A stretch of DNA of 64,000 bases from Rhizobium skierniewicense (GTDB lineage Bacteria; Pseudomonadota; Alphaproteobacteria; Rhizobiales; Rhizobiaceae), in contig NZ_JACIDV010000004.1 in assembly GCF_014196515.1 (NCBI RefSeq), positions 310,001-374,000 of the forward strand, read 5' to 3'. Made by a program: the position numbers and the translations under genes. Position 1 is the stretch's first letter; the number at the start of each line of letters is the position of its first letter. Under the pieces are notes generated by a model. That model was not told the origin of the DNA and did no database searches. It was given only the letters and a program-made list of their open reading frames with translations. This document shows positions 46,104 through 57,427 of the stretch, piece by piece.

Positions 46104-46349
46104 GTGCGGCGTAGCGTCAAAATCACATGCCGACACAGCTTCGTGAGGTGCCTTCAGGTGACACGAATTGGCCATATTGGTATGGGACCGCCACATACTA
46201 GGAGCCGGCGGTTTCTCCTGTGTTCGCGTCATGCGTCATCCATCGTTCGCATTGAGTCATCCCTGCCGGCAGGCGCGTTTATACGTGTTTGTTAATGATG
46301 TTGTTTTAGGTGTTGTTAAAGACGCCTGATAAAGTGGCTGGTAGGTAAA
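46104..46349 (+). promoter_or_regulatory. ldtP upstream region with repeated TGTTGTT motifs
   Basis: No gene is evident here. Three similar motifs lie 12-13 bases apart just before ldtP: TGTTTGTTAA at 46286, TGTTGTTTTA at 46299 and TGTTGTTAAA at 46311. The ldtR leader at 45487-45514 (GAAACAAACAAACACC, CAAACAAAACAG) carries similar motifs on the other strand. They are candidates for LdtR sites; this is an inference. Confidence 0.4.
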
Positions 46350-47681
46350 ATGACAAAGAAAATCGTCCCGGAAGTTGTTTCACGGCGCACCATATTGCGG
46401 TCTGCCGTTTCGCTCGGTGCTGTGGCTCTCGCTGCTCCGGTCTTCGCGCAGGATGCGTTCAACGATCTGATCGGCTCTTCGCGTCGCGGCAATTGGGACG
46501 ACCAGTTCGATGCGAACTCTTCGCGTGCCGCTGTCGGCGTTGCATCCAACACACCGGTTCTCAGCCCGGAATCGCCCGCCTATATGCAGCAAGCCGTGAT
46601 GCAGTATCAGCAGATCGTCTCCAATGGTGGCTGGCCGGACGTTCCGCCAAGCCAGCAGAAGCTGCAGATCGGTGTCAGTGATCCCTCCGTTCAGGCGCTG
46701 CGCCAGCGACTGATGATTGCGGGGGACCTGCCGCGCGAAGCCGGTATTTCCAGCGCGTTCGATTCCTATGTCGACGGTGCCCTGAAGCGGTTCCAGGCGC
46801 GTCACGGCCTACCGGCTGATGGTGTCATTGGCGAATACACCTTGAAGGCGCTGAACGTTTCGGCGCAGATCCGCCTCGGCCAGCTTCAGACCAACCTCGT
46901 TCGCATCAATACGATGTCTGGAGATCTCGGTCAGCGCCACGTGATGGTCAACATCCCGGCTGCGTCCATCGAAGCGGTCGAAAACAATCGCGTCGTTTTG
47001 CGAAACACAGCTGTCGTCGGTCGTGACAGTCGTCCGACGCATATCATCAACTCCAAGATTTACGAGATCATCCTCAATCCTTACTGGACAGCACCTCGCT
47101 CGATCATCGAGAAGGACATCGTTCCCTTGATGCAGAAGGATCCGACCTATCTGGAGCGCAACAACATCCGCCTTCTGGACAGCAAGGGGCAGGAAGTCTC
47201 GCCAACGACGATTGACTGGAACGCGCCGAAGGCACCGAACCTGATGTTTCGTCAGGACCCCGGCAAGAACAATGCCATGTCGTCCACGAAGATCAACTTC
47301 CACAACCCGAACAACGAATACATGCACGACACGCCACAGCAGGGCCTGTTCAACAAGCTGATGCGTTTCGAATCCTCGGGTTGCGTCCGCGTTCAGAACG
47401 TCCGTGATCTGACGACCTGGATGCTGCGGGATACGCCCGGCTGGTCGCGACAGGAAATCGAACGTGTTATCGCCACCCGTCAGAACAAGCCCATCAAGCT
47501 TGCGCAGGAGCTTCCGGTCTACTTCGTGTACATCACCGCTTGGTCTACGAAGGATGGCGTCGTGCAGTTCCGCGATGACATCTACAGCCAGGACGGCAAC
47601 GCCGAGTTGGCGCTGAACACCACCAACACCCAGGAACAGCCATCCGGCTCGATCGACGACGACCTTCTGCCGCGGAACTGA
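46350..47681 (+). CDS. ldtP: L,D-transpeptidase LdtP
   Basis: A 443-residue periplasmic YkuD enzyme that makes 3-3 crosslinks in peptidoglycan or links proteins to it. A twin-arginine-like signal (SRRTILRSAVSLGAVAL) precedes APVFAQD. A peptidoglycan-binding domain (SDPSVQALRQRLMIAGDLP, and LKRFQARHGLPADGVIGEYT) follows. The catalytic core has YEIILNPYWTAP, the histidine-containing KINFHNPNNEYMHDT and the nucleophile Cys345 in SSGCVRVQNVRDL. It lies directly after ldtR and is presumably controlled by it. Confidence 0.93.
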   Translation: MTKKIVPEVVSRRTILRSAVSLGAVALAAPVFAQDAFNDLIGSSRRGNWDDQFDANSSRAAVGVASNTPVLSPESPAYMQQAVMQYQQIVSNGGWPDVPPSQQKLQIGVSDPSVQALRQRLMIAGDLPREAGISSAFDSYVDGALKRFQARHGLPADGVIGEYTLKALNVSAQIRLGQLQTNLVRINTMSGDLGQRHVMVNIPAASIEAVENNRVVLRNTAVVGRDSRPTHIINSKIYEIILNPYWTAPRSIIEKDIVPLMQKDPTYLERNNIRLLDSKGQEVSPTTIDWNAPKAPNLMFRQDPGKNNAMSSTKINFHNPNNEYMHDTPQQGLFNKLMRFESSGCVRVQNVRDLTTWMLRDTPGWSRQEIERVIATRQNKPIKLAQELPVYFVYITAWSTKDGVVQFRDDIYSQDGNAELALNTTNTQEQPSGSIDDDLLPRN

Positions 47682-47701
47682 TCGAGCGTTCCAGACATTC
47701 A

Positions 47702-47736
47702 AAAAGCCGCGTTTTTCAAAGCGCGGCTTTTCTTTT
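47702..47736 (+). terminator. Terminator of ldtP
   Basis: AAAAGCCGCG and CGCGGCTTTT arms with a 10-base loop, followed by TCTTTTG. Confidence 0.85.
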
Positions 47737-47870
47737 GGTGGAATGGCGACGATTCCAATGGAATTTTTTGCCAAAGTCGCAGTTTGACGGGCAAATCTCG
47801 CAGGCTGTCTTGCTCTTGAAAGGGCAGGGCGCTAAGACGCCATCGCATGACTGTTTCAGGAGCTATCATC

Positions 47871-49160
<1,290 letters not shown>

Positions 49161-49174
49161 GAGGGATTTAAGCG

Positions 49175-49654
49175 ATGCGCTGCCCTTTTTGCGGCTCGGA
49201 AGATACGCAGGTCAAGGACTCGCGTCCGGCGGAGGATAACACGTCTATCCGCCGGCGGCGCATCTGCCCGGATTGCGGCGGTCGCTTTACGACCTATGAG
49301 CGCGTGCAGTTGCGCGAGTTGATGGTCATCAAAAAAAGTGGTCGTAAACTGCCTTTCGACCGCGAAAAGCTGGTGCGGTCGTTCGAGATTGCCCTGCGCA
49401 AGCGTCCCGTGGATCGCGACCGCATCGAGCGCGCCGTTTCTGGTATTGCGCGGCGTTTGGAAAGCTCGGGCGAAACGGAAATTCCATCAGAGGAAATCGG
49501 CTTGCAGGTGCTGGAAGCGCTGAAGGGCCTCGATGACGTCGCGTTCGTTCGTTACGCTTCCGTATATCGCGACTTCAGTCATGCCGAGGATTTCGAGAAT
49601 GTGATCGCTGAGATCAACGCAAAGATCGCGCGTGACACTGACGCCGGAGCGTAA
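49175..49654 (+). CDS. nrdR: Transcriptional repressor NrdR
   Basis: A 159-residue regulator of ribonucleotide reductase genes. The zinc ribbon is [16 protein letters not shown] with [15 protein letters not shown], followed by an ATP-cone domain ([20 protein letters not shown]) that senses ATP and dATP. It sits between glyA and the riboflavin genes, as in most Rhizobiales. Confidence 0.96.
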   Translation: MRCPFCGSEDTQVKDSRPAEDNTSIRRRRICPDCGGRFTTYERVQLRELMVIKKSGRKLPFDREKLVRSFEIALRKRPVDRDRIERAVSGIARRLESSGETEIPSEEIGLQVLEALKGLDDVAFVRYASVYRDFSHAEDFENVIAEINAKIARDTDAGA

Positions 49655-49658
49655 ACCC

Positions 49659-50747
49659 GTGACCACCCGCGCCGATGATGAGCGTTTCATGGCACGGGCA
49701 ATCGAAATTTCCCGCCGCCATCTGGGCCTGACCGATACCAATCCTTCCGTCGGTTGCGTTCTTGTCAAAGATGGCGAGATCATTGCCGAAGCCGTCACCG
49801 CCATCGGCGGTCGCCCGCATGCGGAGCGTCAAGCTCTGGATATTGCAGGCGAAGCGGCGCGGGGTGCGACGGCCTATGTCACGCTCGAACCTTGCTCCCA
49901 TTTCGGCAGAACACCGCCCTGCGCAAACGCGCTGGTGGACTTCGGTGTTGCCCGTGTGGTCGTTGCCGCCGATGACCCCGATGAGCGGGTGTCCGGGCGC
50001 GGTTATCAGATTTTGCGGGATGCCGGGATCGCGGTTGAGACTGGTTTGCTGCGCGCGGACAGCGAGCGGGCGCTGGCCGGATATCTCACGCGTCAGTTAA
50101 AGAACCGCCCGCATGTCATTTTAAAAATTGCAGTGTCCTCTGATGGTATGATCGGTCGGCGCGGTGAGGGGCAAGTTGCGATTACTGGCCCGGAATCGCG
50201 ACAGGCCGTGCATGAGTTGCGCGCTCACTGCGATGCGATCCTTGTCGGCATCGGTACCGCGATGACCGATGATCCGGAACTGACGGTGCGGATTGCGGGG
50301 CTGGAGTATCGTTCGCCGGTTCGGATCGTGATGGATCGGCGGCTGGCGTTACCGGTGGGTTCGAAGCTGGTGCAGACGGCGCGGGATGTGGCGACCTTGG
50401 TTGGCGTGATTGATAGTGCAGGCGAGGAAAGCACCACCCAAAAACGCAAGCAACTCGAAGCCGCAGGTGTTGAAATCATTGAAACATCCGACATTCGGAA
50501 TTTTCTTTCCATTCTCGTAGAACGTGGAATGTCCGAACTTCTTGTCGAAGGCGGTGCTCGGATCGCAAAATCTTTCCTTGATGCCGGGCTTGTAGACCGT
50601 ATCCTGCTGTTCGAAAGTCCTGTGATCATCGGCGAAGGCGGACTTGAAAGCCCGATCACACGTGCCGATATCCCGGAGGAATTTACATTTTTCGGCGAAA
50701 CGGCTTATGGACCAGATCGCTGTTTTGAATTTGAAAGGCCGCTTTGA
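49659..50747 (+). CDS. ribD: Bifunctional riboflavin deaminase-reductase RibD
   Basis: A roughly 362-residue enzyme for the second and third steps of riboflavin synthesis. The N-terminal deaminase has TNPSVGCVLVKDGEI and the zinc motif PHAERQALDIA with EPCSHFGRTPPCANALV. The C-terminal reductase (HVILKIAVSSDGMIGRRGEG; LLVEGGARIAKSFLDAGL) follows. The GTG at 49659 has CGGAG nine bases upstream; a GTG at 49632, inside nrdR, has no site. The stop overlaps the ribE start (TGATG). Confidence 0.94.
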   Translation: MTTRADDERFMARAIEISRRHLGLTDTNPSVGCVLVKDGEIIAEAVTAIGGRPHAERQALDIAGEAARGATAYVTLEPCSHFGRTPPCANALVDFGVARVVVAADDPDERVSGRGYQILRDAGIAVETGLLRADSERALAGYLTRQLKNRPHVILKIAVSSDGMIGRRGEGQVAITGPESRQAVHELRAHCDAILVGIGTAMTDDPELTVRIAGLEYRSPVRIVMDRRLALPVGSKLVQTARDVATLVGVIDSAGEESTTQKRKQLEAAGVEIIETSDIRNFLSILVERGMSELLVEGGARIAKSFLDAGLVDRILLFESPVIIGEGGLESPITRADIPEEFTFFGETAYGPDRCFEFERPL

Positions 50748-51364
50748 TGTTTACCGGAATTGTCACCGACGTCGGAACCGTGTCCGCACTTGAGGCGCTG
50801 CCGGAAGGCGTGCGTCTGCGTGTCGCGACCAGTTACGATCCCAAGACAATCGACATCGGCGCATCGATTTCCCATGGCGGCGTCTGCCTGACCGTAACGA
50901 AGCTTCCCGAGCAGGGTAGCAACGAGCGCTGGTATGAGGTCGAGGCATGGGAAGAGGCTCTACGCCTGACCACGATTGCGAGCTGGACCAAGGACACGCG
51001 CGTCAATCTGGAGCGCGCTCTGAAGATCGGCGATGAACTGGGCGGTCACATCGTTTCCGGTCATGTGGACGACAAGGCGGAAATCCTGTCCATCGAACCG
51101 GAAGGCGAGGCGGTCCGAATCCGCCTCCGCGCGCCGTCCCATCTGGCGAAATTCGTTGCGCCCAAAGGCTCGGTTGCGCTGGACGGTACGTCGCTCACCG
51201 TCAACGCGGTCAACGGTACGGATTTCGACGTCCTGCTCATCCGCCACACGCTGTCCGTCACCACATGGGGTGACCGCAAGCCGGGCGATTTCGTCAATTT
51301 CGAGGTCGATACGATGGCGCGCTATGCGGCCAGATTGGCCGAGTTTCCATCCAGCCCGACATAG
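50747..51364 (+). CDS. ribE: Riboflavin synthase alpha chain
   Basis: A 205-residue enzyme that dismutes two lumazine molecules into riboflavin. Two internally repeated barrels are visible: MFTGIVTDVGTVSALE at the start and GGHIVSGHVDDKAEILSI in the second half. The ATG overlaps the ribD stop, so it is coupled. Confidence 0.95.
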   Translation: MFTGIVTDVGTVSALEALPEGVRLRVATSYDPKTIDIGASISHGGVCLTVTKLPEQGSNERWYEVEAWEEALRLTTIASWTKDTRVNLERALKIGDELGGHIVSGHVDDKAEILSIEPEGEAVRIRLRAPSHLAKFVAPKGSVALDGTSLTVNAVNGTDFDVLLIRHTLSVTTWGDRKPGDFVNFEVDTMARYAARLAEFPSSPT

Positions 51365-51434
51365 GCTCTTTGCATCGCTCGGAGTGTAAACGCACTGTTT
51401 GCGCGGGGCTGAACACCACCATTGCATTAAAAAT

Positions 51435-51454
51435 GCTTGCCAACTTTGGCAAGC
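51435..51454. repeat. Near-perfect inverted repeat between ribE and ribH
   Basis: Nine-base arms GCTTGCCAA and TTGGCAAGC around a 2-base centre. Just before it GCAT and ATGC flank a short A-rich stretch. The 148-base gap has no gene and no FMN riboswitch pattern. It may be an operator or an mRNA hairpin between the two genes. Confidence 0.45.
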
Positions 51455-51512
51455 CATGGTTTGACCGCGCCAAAAGCCGGGATGATCCGGCGCAGCTTTT
51501 CAGGAAATTCCC

Positions 51513-51959
51513 ATGTCCAAGCCTCATCTTCTCATCGTGGAAGCACGTTTTTATGACGATATGGCCGATGCACTTCTGGATGGCGCGAAATTCGCGCTCG
51601 ATGAAGCTGGTGCGACCTATGATATCATCACCGTTCCCGGCGCGCTGGAAATCCCACCTGCCATTGCCATGGCACTGGATGGTGCCGATAATGAAGGCAC
51701 GGAATATGACGGTTTCGTTGCGCTCGGCATGGTCATTCGTGGTGAAACCTACCACTTCGACATCGTTTCCAATGAATCGTCGCGCGCGCTGATGGATCTG
51801 GCTGTCAGTGAATCGCTTGCCATCGGCAATGGCATCATGACCGTTGAGAACGAAGATCAGGCTTGGGCGCGCGTTCGCCGGTCCGACAAGGACAAGGGCG
51901 GCTTTGCCGCTCGTGCTGCCTTGACCATGATTGACCTGAAGAAAAAACTGGGTGGCTGA
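51513..51959 (+). CDS. ribH: 6,7-dimethyl-8-ribityllumazine synthase
   Basis: A 148-residue enzyme that makes the lumazine used by riboflavin synthase. It has [35 protein letters not shown] and [13 protein letters not shown]-like [18 protein letters not shown]. The end ([13 protein letters not shown]) is typical. nusB follows after four bases. Confidence 0.95.
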   Translation: MSKPHLLIVEARFYDDMADALLDGAKFALDEAGATYDIITVPGALEIPPAIAMALDGADNEGTEYDGFVALGMVIRGETYHFDIVSNESSRALMDLAVSESLAIGNGIMTVENEDQAWARVRRSDKDKGGFAARAALTMIDLKKKLGG

Positions 51960-51963
51960 GCGC

Positions 51964-52464
51964 ATGAGCAATACCGAGAACGGCTCCGAGCCTCGTCCAC
52001 CGTCTACCAAGCCCGTCAACCAGCGTGGCGCCGCACGTCTTGCGGCGGTTCAGGCGCTCTATCAGATGGATGTTGGCGGCACCGGTGTCATGGAAGTCGT
52101 CGCTGAATACGAGGCTCATCGTCTGGGCCAGGAAGTGGATGGCGAAACCTATCTGAAGGCCGATGCATCCTGGTTCCGCTCCATCGTCGCAGGCGTCGTG
52201 CGCGACCAGACGAAGATCGATCCGCTGGTGCGCTCTGCCCTTCAGGAAGACTGGCCGCTGTCGCGTCTCGACACGACCGTCCGGGCAATTCTACGCGCTG
52301 GTACGTTTGAGATCATGGAGCGCAAAGACGTTCCCGTTGCGGTCATCGTCACCGAATATGTCGAGATCGCCCGCGCGTTTTTTGAACATGACGAGCCGAA
52401 ACTCGTCAATGCGGTTCTGGACCGTATTGCCAAGCAGGTCCGAGGCGAAACGAAGCGCGCGTAA
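51964..52464 (+). CDS. nusB: Transcription antitermination factor NusB
   Basis: A 166-residue NusB, which binds boxA RNA with S10 in rRNA antitermination. It has [39 protein letters not shown] and [20 protein letters not shown]. The ATG at 51964 is preferred over a GTG four codons earlier, inside ribH. ribH-nusB is a usual pair. Confidence 0.94.
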   Translation: MSNTENGSEPRPPSTKPVNQRGAARLAAVQALYQMDVGGTGVMEVVAEYEAHRLGQEVDGETYLKADASWFRSIVAGVVRDQTKIDPLVRSALQEDWPLSRLDTTVRAILRAGTFEIMERKDVPVAVIVTEYVEIARAFFEHDEPKLVNAVLDRIAKQVRGETKRA

Positions 52465-52479
52465 ACATCAGAGGATGAC

Positions 52480-53703
52480 ATGACCGCAGTTTCCGTTACC
52501 GGACTTGAGAGCCAGCTGACGGAAGCCAAGCGCAACGTCTTCCTGCTTGCCTTGGCGCAGGCCATCATGGGTTCTGCGGGGCCGCTCAGCTTTTCGGTTG
52601 GTGCGCTCGCAGGCTACCAGCTTCTGGGTGCAGACAAGTCGCTTGCGACGGCACCGTTGACAGGTTTCAACATCGGCGTTGCGCTGGGTGCCATCGCCGT
52701 TGCTCTTGCCGCCCGTTTTCTCGGTCGCAAGGCTGGTTTCATCGTCGGCGCGCTTCTCTGTTCCATTGGGGGAGGGATTGCAGCGCTGGCGCTCTTCCGC
52801 TCCGAATTTTGGCTGTTTGTCGTGGGTTTGATGCTGATCGGCGTGTCCGGTGGCTTCACCCAGAAGATCCGGTTTGCGGCGGCGGATGCCTCGCCTTCCT
52901 TTTATAAACCGAAAGCCATCTCGTGGATTTTGGCGGGCGGTGTTATTTCCGCCATTGTCGGACCGCAGCTGGCGATCTTCGGCAAGGACTTGCTGGCACC
53001 GGTCACGTTTGCTGGCGCTTTTATCGCCTTCATTCCTCTGGGTCTCGTTGCTGCGGGGATTTTTTCATTTCTGAAGCTGCCTGAACTGCGCAGCACCTCG
53101 GTCGCGGATAAGCCGGCAAGGCCGTTGAGAGAGATCGTCACCACACATCGATTCGTCACCGGTATGATGTGCGGCATCGGCACTTACGCTCTGATGACAT
53201 TCATGATGACAGGCGCGCCGCTTGCCATGGTCATTGGCTGTGGCTTTCCCAGTGAGTTGGCTACGCTTGGCATCCAATGGCACGTGCTGGCCATGTTCGG
53301 CCCCAGCTTTTTCACCGGCATGCTGATTTCCCGTTTCGGCGCTGAGAAAATCGTTGCAGCCGGACTTCTCGTTCTCATGGCCTGCGCCGTGGTCGCGCAT
53401 ATGGGCGTGGAGCTCTGGAATTTCTGGGTGGCGCTCATTCTTCTGGGAATGGGATGGAATTTCGGTTTCATCGGCGCGACATCCATCGTTTCATCCAGCT
53501 ATCGCCCGCACGAAGCAGACAAGGTCCAGGGCTTCCACGATATCGTGCTGTTCGGCACGGTGGCTCTGTCCTCCTTCGCCTCTGGTCAGGTGTTTACGGC
53601 GTGGGGCTGGTCAGTCATGAACCTCGTCATCTGGCCGGTCTCCGCCACCTGCCTCCTGCTCATTCTTTTCCTTTTGCTAAAACAAAAGCAAAAACCGCTC
53701 TGA
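52480..53703 (+). CDS. Major facilitator superfamily transporter
   Basis: A 407-residue membrane protein with about 12 helices in two halves (LLALAQAIMGSAGPLSFSVG at the start; GWNFGFIGATSIVSSSYRPH in the second half). A charged loop sits in the middle (around RSTSVADKPARPLREIV). It follows nusB after 15 bases. The substrate is unknown. Confidence 0.88.
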   Translation: MTAVSVTGLESQLTEAKRNVFLLALAQAIMGSAGPLSFSVGALAGYQLLGADKSLATAPLTGFNIGVALGAIAVALAARFLGRKAGFIVGALLCSIGGGIAALALFRSEFWLFVVGLMLIGVSGGFTQKIRFAAADASPSFYKPKAISWILAGGVISAIVGPQLAIFGKDLLAPVTFAGAFIAFIPLGLVAAGIFSFLKLPELRSTSVADKPARPLREIVTTHRFVTGMMCGIGTYALMTFMMTGAPLAMVIGCGFPSELATLGIQWHVLAMFGPSFFTGMLISRFGAEKIVAAGLLVLMACAVVAHMGVELWNFWVALILLGMGWNFGFIGATSIVSSSYRPHEADKVQGFHDIVLFGTVALSSFASGQVFTAWGWSVMNLVIWPVSATCLLLILFLLLKQKQKPL

Positions 53704-53726
53704 ATCAGTGTGATTAAGATTTCCCG

Positions 53727-53752
53727 CAATCATCTTCGGGCTTGACGCGACG
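53727..53752. repeat. Partial copy of a RIME-like repeat
   Basis: CAATCATCTTCGGGCTTGAC resembles the first arm of the element at 34145 (CGTCATCCTCGGGCTTGTCC). No matching second arm is visible, so it is a worn or partial copy, in the 200-base gap before hppA. Confidence 0.35.
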
Positions 53753-53903
53753 TGTTTCGCCAACGCATCCTCGCAATGCAAGCCGTTTATCCTTGGAGGG
53801 GAATAGGCGGCTTACCTTGGCGTAAGGATCAAACTTCCTTGCGCCCCGCATGGTTTCGCTCGCCGGGAAGGGAGAGAGCCCGGCACATTGGAGGTAAGTG
53901 CGA

Positions 53904-56042
53904 ATGACCGTCATTGCATTGGTAATTTTATGCGGTGTCCTGTCCGTGATATACGCGGTATGGGCAACGAAAAGCGTTCTGGATGCCGATCAGGGCAGCG
54001 AACGCATGCAGGAAATCGCAGGCTATATCCGTGAGGGCGCGCAGGCGTATCTCACCCGTCAATATTTTACCATCGCAATCGTCGGTATCATCGTTGCAGC
54101 GGCGGTCTGGTTCTTTCTGTCGCCGGAAGCTTCTATCGGTTTCATCATAGGCGCTGTTCTGTCCGGCGTTGCAGGCTTCATCGGCATGCATGTCTCGGTG
54201 CGCGCCAATCTGAGGACTGCGCAGGCTGCCTCTCATAGTCTGGCTGCAGGCCTCGACATCGCGTTCAAGTCCGGTGCCATCACCGGCATGCTGGTGGCGG
54301 GTCTTGCTCTGCTGGGCGTTTCCATCTACTACCTCGTGCTGACGGCAGGGCTTGGCCACGCAACCGGTTCGCGCCAAGTCATCGACGCCCTCGTTTCACT
54401 GGGTTTCGGTGCATCGCTGATTTCCATCTTTGCCCGTTTGGGCGGTGGTATCTTCACAAAGGGCGCTGATGTCGGCGGTGATCTTGTCGGCAAGGTCGAA
54501 GCGGGTATTCCCGAAGACGACCCGCGCAACCCCGCCACCATCGCCGACAATGTCGGCGACAATGTCGGCGATTGCGCAGGGATGGCAGCAGACCTGTTCG
54601 AGACCTATGCCGTGTCCGTGGTTGCCACCATGGTTCTTGCGGCTATCTTCTTTGCCGGTGCGCCAGTGCTCGAAAGCGCCATGCTCTACCCCTTGGCGAT
54701 CTGCGCGGTTTGCGCCCTGACCTCGATTGCAGGCACGTTCTTCGTCAAGCTCGGCACCAACAATTCCATCATGGGTGCGCTCTATAAGGGGCTGATCGCG
54801 ACGGGCGTCTTCTCCGTCGGTGGTCTTGCCATTGCCACATCGCTGACCATCGGCTGGGGCTCCATTGGCACCGTGGCCGGTCGGGACATCACCGGCGTCA
54901 ACCTGTTTCTGTGCGGCATCGTCGGTTTGCTCGTCACCGCTCTGATCGTGGTGATTACCGAGTATTACACCGGGACCAACAAGCGCCCGGTCAATTCCAT
55001 CGCGCAAGCTTCCGTCACGGGTCATGGCACCAACGTCATTCAGGGGCTTGCCGTTTCGCTGGAATCGACCGCCCTGCCTGCCATCGTCATCGTGGGCGGG
55101 ATCATCTCGACGTATCAACTCGCCGGCCTCTTCGGAACCGGCATCGCCGTCACGGCCATGATCGGTATCGCCGGCATGATCGTTGCGCTCGATGCGTTTG
55201 GTCCTGTTACGGATAATGCGGGCGGCATTGCCGAAATGGCGGGGCTCGATCCCGATGTGCGCAAGGCCACCGACGCGCTGGATGCGGTTGGCAATACGAC
55301 CAAGGCCGTCACAAAGGGTTACGCTATCGGATCGGCGGGGTTGGGTGCGCTCGTGCTGTTTGCCGCCTACTCCAATGACCTCTCCTATTTTGCCGCCAAT
55401 GGCGATCTCTATCCGTACTTCAAGGACATCGGGGACATCTCGTTCAGCCTCGCCAATCCCTACGTGGTCGCAGGTTTGATCTTCGGTGGTATGATTCCCT
55501 ATCTCTTCGGCGGCATCGCCATGACCGCCGTCGGCAAGGCGGCAGGCTCTATCGTCGAAGAAGTGCGCCGCCAGTTCCGCGAAAAGCCGGGTATCATGGA
55601 GGGCACGGAAAAGCCCGATTACGGCCGTGCCGTGGATATTCTTACCAAAGCGGCGATCCGGGAGATGGTCATTCCTTCGCTGCTGCCTGTTTTGGCGCCG
55701 CTCGTCGTCTACTTTGGTGTGTTGCTGATTTCAGGCTCCAAGGCGTCGGCCTTTGCCGCTCTCGGCGCGTCTCTGCTGGGCGTGATCATCAACGGCCTCT
55801 TCGTTGCCATCTCCATGACATCGGGTGGTGGTGCCTGGGACAATGCCAAGAAGAGCTTCGAAGACGGCTTCATCGACAAGGACGGGGTAACGCATCTCAA
55901 GGGTTCTGAGGCGCACAAGGCGTCGGTTACCGGCGATACGGTTGGCGATCCCTACAAGGATACAGCCGGTCCCGCCGTGAACCCGGCCATCAAGATCACC
56001 AACATCGTGGCATTGCTGCTGCTGGCTGTTCTGGCTCACTGA
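53904..56042 (+). CDS. hppA: Membrane-bound proton-pumping pyrophosphatase, K+-independent type
   Basis: A 712-residue integral membrane enzyme with about 16 helices that couples pyrophosphate hydrolysis to proton export or acidification. The pyrophosphate-binding loops are [20 protein letters not shown] with [11 protein letters not shown] and, in the second half, [20 protein letters not shown] Lys stands in [17 protein letters not shown], where the K+-dependent sort has Ala, so it should be K+-independent. The ATG at 53904 has GGAGGTAA upstream; the GTG six bases before is too close to that site. Confidence 0.95.
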   Translation: MTVIALVILCGVLSVIYAVWATKSVLDADQGSERMQEIAGYIREGAQAYLTRQYFTIAIVGIIVAAAVWFFLSPEASIGFIIGAVLSGVAGFIGMHVSVRANLRTAQAASHSLAAGLDIAFKSGAITGMLVAGLALLGVSIYYLVLTAGLGHATGSRQVIDALVSLGFGASLISIFARLGGGIFTKGADVGGDLVGKVEAGIPEDDPRNPATIADNVGDNVGDCAGMAADLFETYAVSVVATMVLAAIFFAGAPVLESAMLYPLAICAVCALTSIAGTFFVKLGTNNSIMGALYKGLIATGVFSVGGLAIATSLTIGWGSIGTVAGRDITGVNLFLCGIVGLLVTALIVVITEYYTGTNKRPVNSIAQASVTGHGTNVIQGLAVSLESTALPAIVIVGGIISTYQLAGLFGTGIAVTAMIGIAGMIVALDAFGPVTDNAGGIAEMAGLDPDVRKATDALDAVGNTTKAVTKGYAIGSAGLGALVLFAAYSNDLSYFAANGDLYPYFKDIGDISFSLANPYVVAGLIFGGMIPYLFGGIAMTAVGKAAGSIVEEVRRQFREKPGIMEGTEKPDYGRAVDILTKAAIREMVIPSLLPVLAPLVVYFGVLLISGSKASAFAALGASLLGVIINGLFVAISMTSGGGAWDNAKKSFEDGFIDKDGVTHLKGSEAHKASVTGDTVGDPYKDTAGPAVNPAIKITNIVALLLLAVLAH

Positions 56043-56055
56043 ACAGGATCAAACG

Positions 56056-56091
56056 AAAAAGCCCGCGAGAATAAATCTCGCGGGCTTTTTT
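56056..56091 (+). terminator. Terminator of hppA
   Basis: A long stem, AAAAAGCCCGCGAGA and TCTCGCGGGCTTTTT around ATAAA, 14 bases after hppA. It can act in both directions and also lies just past the end of the convergent bamE. Confidence 0.93.
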
Positions 56092-56112
56092 GCATTTGGT
56101 TTGTCTCTGAGA

Positions 56113-56652
56113 TCAGAAACCGCTGCCGCTGTCGCCGCTCTGGCCCAGAATGCTCTTTGCAATGCCGGCACCGGCTGTTCCGCCAGACAGAAGCTGTTGC
56201 AGGAAGGTGAGGTCCTTGCCACCCGTCGGTGTTGTGCGGGAAATCGTATCGAAAACCTTGCCGTCCTGAAGCGTGTAGTTTGCCTTTTGTGAAACGACGC
56301 CGTTCTTATCGAAGTAGATCGCGAGAATGCTCTGCTCGACCAGCTTCGGCTTCATGAAGGCCGCCTTGCGAACGCGTTTCTGGGAGATGTAGTAAAACAC
56401 CTCATTGCCGAAAGTCGCTGTCGTGGAGGGCGTGCCCATCGTCAGCAAAACCTGTTCGCGGCTGGATCCCACAGGAATAAGCTGGAGCGACTGCTCGTCG
56501 GCCACATAACCGTTATGGAAAACGTCGGTGGTGCTGGAGCAGGCCGTCAGAAGGCTGGATGCGACGATGATCGCAACGGCGGTCTTGCTGAGAAACTTGG
56601 CCTGCGTTCCGGATTTCTGCTTACTCACCTGCGTTTCCCCGACTGCGATCAT
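56113..56652 (-). CDS. bamE: Outer membrane assembly lipoprotein BamE
   Basis: A 179-residue lipoprotein of the outer membrane protein assembly complex. The signal peptide ends in the lipobox LLTACSS. The SmpA/OmlA domain follows (GYVADEQSLQLIPVGSSREQ, LLTMGTPSTT, FYYISQKRVRKAAF). The ATG at 56652 has GGAAGG eight bases upstream; the GTG three codons earlier is less likely. The last 40 residues are Gly and Ser rich. It is divergent from the bc1 chaperone gene, as in other Rhizobiales. Confidence 0.92.
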   Translation of the reverse strand: MIAVGETQVSKQKSGTQAKFLSKTAVAIIVASSLLTACSSTTDVFHNGYVADEQSLQLIPVGSSREQVLLTMGTPSTTATFGNEVFYYISQKRVRKAAFMKPKLVEQSILAIYFDKNGVVSQKANYTLQDGKVFDTISRTTPTGGKDLTFLQQLLSGGTAGAGIAKSILGQSGDSGSGF

Positions 56653-56880
56653 GAATGGCACCTTCCGGCATTGCGTGTTGCACCGTTTCTGTACACACGA
56701 TTATGTCAATCCGGGGACAGGAATTCCCCGTTTTCCAAAGGAATGCAATGGTTGGCCGATGATCAACGTGATCTGAACGGCATTGCAATTCTCGGATGCT
56801 TCGGTAAACCAGCTTTGGCAATCATGCAACAAGTGCAATGGGCGAGACGCGATTTCGTCGATCAATATTCGGAAATTTCG

Positions 56881-57417
56881 ATGGTGTTCGGCCTTTTCAA
56901 AAAGAAAAACAACAATCAGGCCATCGTCGACAGGCAATACACGACCTTGACGACGGCAGCGCGCCATCCCGATTTTTATCTTCACCTTGGTGTGCCCGAT
57001 ACGGTCATGGGACGTTTCGAGCTTCTGGCCATCGTCATGATTCTGTATTTTCGGCGGATGAAGACTGCCACCACCAGCGGGCAGGAGATTGCGCAAGAGA
57101 TCATCGACGCCTTTTTTCAAGACCTCGATCATTCCATGCGTGAGCTTGGTATTGGTGACCAAGGCGTCCCCAAACGCATGAAGAAGTTCGCCGGTATGTT
57201 CTATGGACGACTCGAAGCATACGCTGCAGCGCTTGATACTTCAGATGCAACAGCCCTTGCCGCAGCCCTTGTGCGCAATATATACCCCCAAGCTGAAGCG
57301 TCCTCGCCCGACATGCGGGGACTTGCCAATTGGATGATGGCGGCCGCCGATGCACTGGCTGAGCAATCGGAAGAAATGATCGCGACTGGACGCGTTACGC
57401 TGCCTGCCCCGATTTGA
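56881..57417 (+). CDS. Ubiquinol-cytochrome c chaperone family protein
   Basis: A 178-residue helical protein of the CBP3/UQCC family, which helps assemble the cytochrome bc1 complex. It starts MVFGLFKKKNN and shows the family core GVPDTVMGRFELLAIVMILY with FFQDLDHSMRELGIGDQGVP. In-frame codons far upstream are not family-like. A DUF177 gene follows after 10 bases. Confidence 0.9.
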   Translation: MVFGLFKKKNNNQAIVDRQYTTLTTAARHPDFYLHLGVPDTVMGRFELLAIVMILYFRRMKTATTSGQEIAQEIIDAFFQDLDHSMRELGIGDQGVPKRMKKFAGMFYGRLEAYAAALDTSDATALAAALVRNIYPQAEASSPDMRGLANWMMAAADALAEQSEEMIATGRVTLPAPI

Positions 57418-57427
57418 AGAGGTTTTA

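Noticed and set aside
51365-51512. FMN riboswitch before ribH
   Set aside because: The conserved FMN riboswitch core is not visible; only an inverted repeat is present.
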